Source: Lepas anatifera (taxonomy: Eukaryota; Arthropoda; Thecostraca; Lepadidae). From it: 64,000 nt of DNA. The stretch covers positions 70,001 through 134,000 of the forward strand of contig JAOTON010001533.1 of assembly GCA_034440635.1 (NCBI GenBank), given 5' to 3'. The translations under genes and the position numbers were made by a program. Shown in pieces: positions 57,224 through 64,000 of this stretch; position 1 is the first letter of the stretch; each line of letters begins with the position of its first letter. Below the pieces are notes generated by a model. That model was given only the letters and a program-made list of their open reading frames with translations. It made no database searches and was not told the DNA's origin.

Positions 57224-58546
57224 CCCTCGCCTGGTGGAGGGTGGTTGAACACCCCCTCAAGTTTTTTTCGGCGGCACAAAAAGGCGGCGCGAAGCGCCAC
57301 CGTACATGACGCACATTATCCTTGATCAATTCCACAACATTCCTCAATAATTTAAAGTTGGGTCATTTCAGGTCAGATCACCAGTGGAGGTCAAGTGACC
57401 TCACCTAAAAAATGTTTAAGGTGGTGGAAGCTAGAAAAGAGTTATATCTCTTGGATTGAAACTTATACCACATAATGGCCCCACCGAGTACTACAACATA
57501 TGTTCCGGGATTTTTAATATCGATGACCTAAGGTCAAGTACTGGCCATGACTTCACCATTGGAAATACATAGGAAAACAGAAATTGCGTTGTATTGGTGT
57601 AGATACAGCCAAGAATACCTTTATATTCTCCATATCATAGTACCCTGGGCCCTTTTCTAGGTTTATGTTGCAATTTTTGATGTGTGATCTCTTAGAGGTC
57701 ATCTGGGGTTACTTAAGCAGTTGTCAGACTTAGGTCAATAACTTTGCATGAAATGATGATACATATTTTATATTGATATCATTGCGTTCAGATTGCTATT
57801 GCGAGTCGATTGATATGCATATTGACTATGCTAGCTTAAAAAGTGGCCTTGACCTGATCTGAGGTCAGGTCATTTTTGTGTTTTGACCTAGTATGATCAT
57901 ATTATACATCATTCGATTCGCCGTGACGAGAGGAAGTGAATAATGCCTAAAAACATGATTCTAACGCAATTCTGTCAGACGCTAAAGCCCAAAAAGTAGG
58001 CTTAAAAACCCTACTTTCTCTGATCTATCATGACCTCAATATTGACCTGAGCTAAAAAGTGACTGATATATTTCCTTCATGAATGTTTATAAGCTATCCA
58101 CCATCGCTTGCGTTTTTTCGGTATCCCGCATAGGGGCTGAGTTCGAGGGGGTGTTCAAACACCCCCACCAGGGCCAAGGTGGCTCGGAGGTCCACCGCCC
58201 TGGTGGGCATCCAAGCCACCTTGAGAGGGGTTGAGCCAGCGATAGGAAATATCCCGGAACATGTGTTGTAGTACTCGGTGGGCCCAACATGTGGCATGAG
58301 TTTCACTTCGATACATTCACCATTTTCTTATATTATGCCACCTTAAATATTTTTGGAGGTGAGGTCACTTGACCTACACTGGTGACCTGACCTGAGATGA
58401 CTTAACCTTAAAATTTTTAGGGAAGTTTTGAAATTGATTAAGGACAAGGTGTGCCAAGTATTGCGGCGCTTCGCGCCACCGTTTTTCCCTGCCGCCGGAA
58501 AAACAACTGAGATGGGGGTTCAAACACCCCCCCACCGGGGCGAGGG
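57224..58546. mobile_element. Composite head-to-head family B element
   Basis: TTAA at 57220-57223 precedes CCCTCGCCTGGTGGAGGG and a complete-looking family B body up to about 58190. From about 58200 an inverted copy of the family B left third runs to CCCACCGGGGCGAGGG before TTAA (58547-58550); for example 58257-58290 is the reverse complement of 57480-57513. Both outer ends are therefore left ends, making the unit partly palindromic. Confidence 0.65.
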
Positions 58547-58550
58547 TTAA

Positions 58551-59124
58551 GCGATGCGGGGTGATACATTGAAAGTATGAGGCGAATGATTAATTGTCGT
58601 TCATTTGTTCTATCTCTTTCGAAGACACTTGCGTTTTATGCAGGAGCTTTCTATACGATCCCCCTGTGTTGACTGCTATTCATTGTTTGAATGTGCGGGT
58701 CGATCGATATCAAACGGACTGAAAGGGACTAAGGACACACATATAGCTGGATTCCATTCAGCTTCTTAAATGTCGTTGTGACATCTTACATTCGACGCCT
58801 CTAATGGACACTCGAGAAAAGGTCACTTCCTCGTGATAAAAACACACAACTTTAGTTTATATAAATTTTATTGGGAACGTCAGATAAGTATGATAGGGTT
58901 TTTCTAATAATTAGGCTCATTGTTAGGTGATCTAGCACTCCAGATAAGTGTTGTTTTGCTCTGTGCACGCGCAGAAACTTTGAGACAAAAATGCCCTTAG
59001 TGGGACTTAACAAATTTTGAAAATCACTACAGGCAAGCTGTCATAGAAATTTAATTTTAGCAGACATGTGCATCAACCAGGTTACATCTGTCGGACCAGA
59101 AAGTAATCCCGTTCAAAACTGAGC
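58551..59124. other. No feature recognised
   Basis: Ordinary AT-rich spacer between TTAA elements. Confidence 0.4.
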
Positions 59125-59128
59125 TTAA

Positions 59129-60152
59129 CCCGCGCCCCACCGGGGGTCCGGCGCCACCTTCGCCCAACGGGGGCCATCGATGGCCCCCTCTAACTCCGAA
59201 AATATGGGGGTTAGCGCAAATCTGCAAAGTGCATTAGAAAGCTTGCATGAATTCAGTAAGAAATTATTTCTCGTGTTTAGGCGCTCAGGTCAATGGCTTG
59301 ACCTCCAGAGGTCAAGTTAGGTCACGATAGGCTATTTTCACTCAAATATGCAATGCTTAAGCAAACTGGGCATAACTCTTATGCCATTAGAGCTATTGAG
59401 ATTTGGTAAAGTACATCGGATAGGAAAATGACACACCCTTTTCCGCTATGTAGAACGTAATGACCTCCCGCCAGTGGTTTGATCTCCAGAGATCACCTTG
59501 TGACCTCATATGACCTGAGGTCACTAAAAGTTAGAAAGTGGCCTTGCCGTATATCAAACGAACGCCCGTGATGAGACATACACGATGGTGTTTGATTCAG
59601 CGCTCAGGCTTAATTAGGTCAAACGTTATTGCCAAAATACAGTTTTTGACCCCTGGTGACCTTGGATAACCTTGGAGAAGTCAAAGGGCAAATATGGCTC
59701 CTGGGATCCGTGAAAGGGTGTCCAAGAACGATTTTCTGAGCAAGCCAAGCATTTGAAATGGTTTTTGTGGTTTTTAGGTTATAAGACAGCTTTTTCCCCA
59801 TGCTTTTTGAATGAGAGAGGTCACCTCGTGACCTGACCTAAGGTCACGAAATCGAAAAATCCCGGAGATACACCTTTTAGACCTTGGCGGGGTCATGAAG
59901 TGTAGGAAGTTTCAGATCGATCGACTGAGAAGCGTAGCTCTTTTCGAGCTCAAAAGTTGAAGTTAGGTGACCCTGGTTGACCTCGCCTGGTGACCTGACC
60001 TTGGGTGACTCGGGGTAATATTTTTTTAGGGATGGTGGGAAAATGATGGGGTGAGAGATAGAGCTCTCAACCGCGGTCCTGCATCTCGTCGTTTTTCTGC
60101 TATCCTGAAAAAACCTTAGGGGGGCCATCGATGGCCCCTGGTGGGGCGAGGG
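59129..60152 (-). mobile_element. Family A TTAA element, complete (1,024 bp)
   Basis: Perfect TTAA flanks (59125-59128 and 60153-60156). The ends are CCCGCGCCCCACCGGGGG and GGTGGGGCGAGGG, with GGCCATCGATGGCC near both. It has the fullest termini in the window. Non-coding, with many AGGTCA/TGACCT hexamers. Confidence 0.9.
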
Positions 60153-60778
60153 TTAAGTTAAATATGCTATTATCATCAATCTTGCTGAATTATTTTTAAA
60201 GGAAATTACTAACGCTATCCTGGGTAAACGTCGACTTGCGCGATTGCATTCTCGTGATTTGCCTGCATATGACAGAAGTTTGATCTCCGTGTCTGCGGTT
60301 GACCAATGGACTTTTAGCTAGGCCAACCTACCCAGTAATTTTAGCTAAATTGAGATTGTTAGACCTGCTCTACTGTATGTTTTACGTAAATAAAACATAT
60401 AGTCGAATCTGGAAAATTAGCGGTCATCGTTTTTTCACGTATCTCAAAATAACGGGTTTCCAAACCAGGTGCCGTTGCAAGGAATAAATGAATCAGTCGC
60501 CGAAATAATTTTTTTCAGATAGTTCTTATCAGCAGAGAAGGCGTACGCTACGGTACGTTACCGAATTACGCTACGTTACGATTCGATTTGGGCCAAAACT
60601 ACGCTACGGAATTACGCTATGTTATATTTCATCGACTACGGAATTATGGTATTTTGGCTACGGGTACGATAAAAATATATTATACAACGATATTAATATT
60701 TTATTCACCCATTCAAAGTAAATGGAAAATGTACTTTGAAATAAAATAAAAGTTTTATTTTCTTGCAAACCTAATATC

Positions 60779-61134
60779 TTTTTTATAAATTGTGTCAAGT
60801 TGTTCTCAGATCGACTGTTGGAGTCGGAGTCTCACTAAAGTCATCAGTGGACTTGTCACGGAGACCCCGACTCCACCACCCGAACGAGCAACTCCCACAA
60901 TGAAGGGTTGATTTAGAAGCCAAAGTTTAACGTCCCACAAAGCACAGGGACGGCCGCCCCGTTCAGGTCACCCTCTCACCAGTCAGTTGCTAGCCGACCT
61001 GTACGTCGGGTAAACTATCGAGCGCCGGAGCGTCTCAGGGGAACCGATCCCAAGCCTGGACATGCACTGCCACTGCATGCTTCTGAGCAGCGAGCCGGAG
61101 CCCAACGCTCTACCAACTGAGCTACCGGGGCGGC
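60779..61134 (-). mobile_element. tRNA-derived SINE, family S3, second copy
   Basis: Closely similar along its length to 56490-56846, with the same GGTAGCTCAGTTGGTAGAGC head and TTTATAAAAA end. It is nested in the 60533-61977 hAT-type element. Confidence 0.8.
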
Positions 61135-61382
61135 ACACCGCATCGAAAGTGCCCCACGTGCACATTCAGACAGGTACAGCGCGTGGGCATTTTCCGGTCG
61201 CCGGTTTCACACGCTTTGTCACCAGTTGCATTATGATAAAGTTCTTTTTAAGTGGCTGATCTGTGTGATCAATGGTCGGGAATTCTTGTCACCAGTTGAA
61301 AAGACAAATTTATAAATAGAAATCAACCGACTTCTAATTTGTACAGGCCCAATGATGTGCCCGCGATTTACACTAACAGCGC

Positions 61383-61632
61383 CAGGGGGTGTGGATTTAT
61401 ATCTCTTTGGGGGTGCCCGGGCACCCCAATGAAACGTTGAGTTAGTGTTGAAAATTCCTTTAAATTTAATTGTTTATCATTTTCAGGACTTTATAATAGT
61501 TGTATTTGCTTCAACAGGCTTGTGCAAGGACAAAAACAAAGATAATATCTTACTATCTATTTTTGCTTGATGGTTATTGACATTTTTTCCGATTTGGGCA
61601 TCCCCAATGATTTTCTGAAATCCACGCCTCTG
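61383..61632. mobile_element. 250-bp MITE-like segment, no clear TSD
   Basis: The left end CAGGGGGTGTGGATTT and the reverse complement of the right end, CAGAGGCGTGGATTT, are similar with one gap, and both have a GGGG(C/T)GCCC-like stretch nearby. The 8-bp flanks differ (AACAGCGC, CTACCCAC). Confidence 0.4.
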
Positions 61633-62378
61633 CTACCCACCAAAAATTTCCGATCCTAATTGATAGCAATTTTGATGCATTTCTCGTGAAATTGTTTAAC
61701 ATTTCTAATTTTAAAGAAATGGTTCGGTCTTTAATTTTAAAATATTAACACTTCTAGTTCAAATTCCGAATTAAAGGAAATCGTTACCAAGAATCCTTAG
61801 TTCTGCGCTCGAGATCACGTGAACGTATATACGTATATGACGTTTTTATCGTAGTACGCTACGATACGTTAAATTTTGGCGTAGTACGCTACGGAATTCG
61901 CCCAGTTACACTACGTTTCATTTCCGGAGCTACGGCTACGGAACAACAATTTCGTAACGTAACGTAGGTCTTCTCTGCTTATCAGTTGTAACCTCAACTG
62001 GGAAACCTTCACTAACCTATCCTCCATGACTCCACAAGCTCCAGAAGTTCAAACAGTGTTTGAACACCCTCATTCGGTTTTTTTCCGACGGCACCAAAAA
62101 ACGACGGCACGAAGCGCAGCCGTACTTACCACACATTATCCCTGATCAGGCTTGAAAATTTTCCCAAAATGTTTATTTTGGGTCTTCTCAGGTCATGTCA
62201 CCAGTGCAGGTCACGTGACACCACCACCAAAAAGAATTTAAGATATAATAAGTAAGAGCAAAGTGAATCTATCAAACTAAAACTCGTATCTCATCATGAA
62301 CCCACCAGGTTCCACAAATATATTCCAGCAGTTTATAGATTTACGACCTAGGGTCAGGTACGCATGATGACCTCTCCA

Positions 62379-62787
62379 CAGTGGCAGATCCAAGGGGGGG
62401 CAAAAAGGCATTTGCCCCCCGCCCAAACGGAAAAGCTCGGGGCAAAACTATGTTTTTGCCCCTCCCCCAAAGTGATCGACCTCCTTTTTCCCCCAACTCC
62501 TATTTAGTTTATCAGCAAGATTCTGGTCCTTTAACTCTCAACTTCAAAAAGAACCAGTTAAGTTCAGTGTAAGTATTGGGCCCCGGACCGGAAGAAGTAT
62601 CTCAAGCTCATACTATTCAACCCGTGACGTTTTTTTTTACTTTTCGCTTCAAATACCCAAAATTCAAAAATTCTATTGGGAAGTGATGTTGTAGCGCAGC
62701 TTTCAAGGCGCGACGTTTTTTTTTTTTGCTTTTCAACTTTTGACTTTGGTTTGCCCCTCCCAATCCGACCGGCTAGATCCGCCACTG
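62379..62787. mobile_element. 409-bp hAT-type MITE with 8-bp TSD
   Basis: The ends CAGTGGCAGATCCA and, reversed, CAGTGGCGGATCTA match at 12 of 14. The perfect duplication CCTCTCCA flanks it (62371-62378 and 62788-62795). The duplicated bases are part of the recurrent family B string GACCTCTCCATTGGAAA, which confirms it landed inside family B. Confidence 0.9.
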
Positions 62788-62799
62788 CCTCTCCATTGA

Positions 62800-63114
62800 A
62801 ATTTTTAGTCAGAACCTCACTTAAGTTTTCAAGAGACTTTTCACCTTAACCCTGACTCCACTATCGAGCGAGAAACTCCCGCAATGGAGAGTTAATTTAG
62901 AGGCCACAGTTTTAACGTCCCACAAATCACAGGAACGGCTGCTCCTCTTAGCTCATCGTCTCACTAGTCAGTTGCTAGCCGACCTACATCGGGTAAATAT
63001 TGAGTGCCGGCGCGTAACAGGGGAATCGATCACAAGTCTGCACATGCACTGCCACTGAATTCTCCTGAGCAGCGGACCGGAGCTCAACGCTCTACCCACT
63101 GAGCTACCGGTGCA
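62800..63114 (-). mobile_element. tRNA-derived SINE, family S3, third copy (diverged)
   Basis: Head GCACCGGTAGCTCAGTGGG on the minus strand, then CATGCAGTGGC-type body variants and GTGGGACGTTAAAACTGTGG. More diverged than the other two copies, and the tail is lost. Confidence 0.7.
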
Positions 63115-64000
63115 GGTTGGGAAAACGTGAATTGGCCGACAAATGGCTCTATTTGCGTAGATGTGTCTTAGCATTCTTTCCTATTCTCCAGATCGTGGTA
63201 TCCTAGGTCCCTTTCCAGGTTCATGTTGCAAGTTTTTGACCTGTGTTGTGATCTAAGAGAGGTCATCTGGAACTACTTGAGTTTTTCTTCAAACCAAGCT
63301 CAATAACTTCACAGGAAATTATCATAAAACTTTCATTTTCATAACATTACGTTCGATTATTGTTGCCAGTCTATTGATACCTGACCTAGCATGGTCATAT
63401 CATACATCGTTCGATTTACCGTAACAAGAGGAAGCGAATGGAGCCTAAACATTTCCAGTGGCACCTTTATATTAAGCTTTTAACTGAGAGAGTCAAGTTA
63501 TAAAGCATACCGGAAAACCCGGTACTCGATATATCATTTGTCTTGAGACTAAAAATTTCCGTGGAGAAAAGCTAAAAGCCTACCTGAAATGTACCCCACA
63601 TGTACCCCATCCGGGCAGCCACAGTTGTCAGCTGTTGGTGTGACAACAGCGCTGACGTCACAGTGAATAATCAGCCAGTTGAAGCCCTTGAAGTCTATTA
63701 AATATGTTAGTATGTGCCAGATAATGACGTCATCCACAGGCAGAGGTTTATTTTTTCACCCTAGTGGAGCATTTTAAAAACCAAAATATTGAGCTCATTG
63801 TAAATTTTTCAGAATAATGCATGTTGTCATGATTTCTGGCTGAAAATATCCCTAATTACACTAAATTCCTGGATCCGACCAAGGTACCACATTTCCTTTG
63901 ACCTGAGCCAAAAAGTAACCGATGTAGTTTCCTCACTAATCTTCGCGTTTGTTCGTTATCCCGCATAGGAGCCGAGATCAAAGGGGGTGTTTGAAAATCC

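Larger units (their letters stand above)
60533..61977. mobile_element. 1.45-kb hAT-type element with TACGCTACG subterminal arrays
   Basis: The perfect 8-bp duplication CTTATCAG flanks it (60525-60532 and 61978-61985). The ends are CAGAGAAGGCGTACG and, reversed, CAGAGAAGACCTACG. Inside each end are 130-150 bp of repeated TACGCTACGG/ACGTTACG/CTACGGAATT motifs in both orientations. Nested are an S3 SINE (60779-61134) and a MITE-like segment (61383-61632). No transposase frame. Short subterminal repeats are transposase-binding sites in characterised hAT elements, so the same role is inferred. Confidence 0.85.
62030..64000 (+). mobile_element. Family B TTAA element with nested insertions, runs off the window
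   Basis: The left part has GTGTTTGAACACCCTC, GACGGCACGAAGCGCAGCCG and GTTTATTTTGGGTCTTCTCA. The right part has CCCGCATAGGAGCCGAGATC and GGGGGTGTTTGAAAATCC at the window edge. Between them are a hAT MITE (62379-62787), a SINE (62800-63114) and an unassigned stretch at about 63490-63880. Both TTAA flanks are unseen. Confidence 0.6.

Overview
This window is from a eukaryotic, very probably arthropod, nuclear genome. The evidence is a spliced gene with GT-AG signals, tRNA-derived SINEs, a CR1-like LINE, many DNA transposons, and an ionotropic-receptor (IR) type chemosensory gene, a class confined to protostomes. I cannot name the species; nothing is specific to insects, and a crustacean or chelicerate fits as well. 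Host gene density is very low and most of the 64 kb is nested transposon sequence. Three host-type loci are credible: two paralogous small Lys/Arg/Cys-rich proteins facing each other tail to tail (8092-8596 plus, with one intron; 9324-9557 minus), and an intronless IR gene (32470-34340) whose frame is broken twice by single bases.

Layout. 1-7 kb: a short hAT MITE, a dead hAT-type transposase gene (677-2677), SINE copies and fragments of TTAA-flanked elements. 8-9.6 kb: the two small basic-protein genes. 10.7-23.4 kb: a single 12.7 kb element with hAT-like ends and an 8-bp target-site duplication, inserted inside the A box of a tRNA-derived SINE. It carries large GGCGCC-rich tandem arrays and later insertions, and no recognisable transposase. 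23.4-32 kb: ~1 kb TTAA elements and small hAT MITEs. 32.4-34.4 kb: the IR gene. 35.6-40.9 kb: a nearly complete, inactivated CR1-like LINE on the minus strand with a SINE in its 3' part. 43.2-55.7 kb: a direct tandem duplication of a 6.25 kb unit, almost identical between copies, each holding a 3.05 kb element with ~145-bp terminal inverted repeats and a 158-bp tandem array. 55-64 kb: nested TTAA elements, three SINEs, a 1.4 kb hAT element with a TACGCTACG-type subterminal array, and a 409-bp hAT MITE.

Four families of TTAA-flanked, non-coding elements (called A, B, C, D here) make up much of the window. All four are crowded internally with AGGTCA/TGACCT hexamers in direct, inverted and everted pairs. 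Insertion order can be read from nesting: B predates A and the SINEs; the 6.25 kb duplication is younger than an A insertion because its junction cuts through that copy; the giant hAT-type insertion is younger than the SINE it split. No CRISPR, rRNA, genuine tRNA gene or bacterial-style operon is present.
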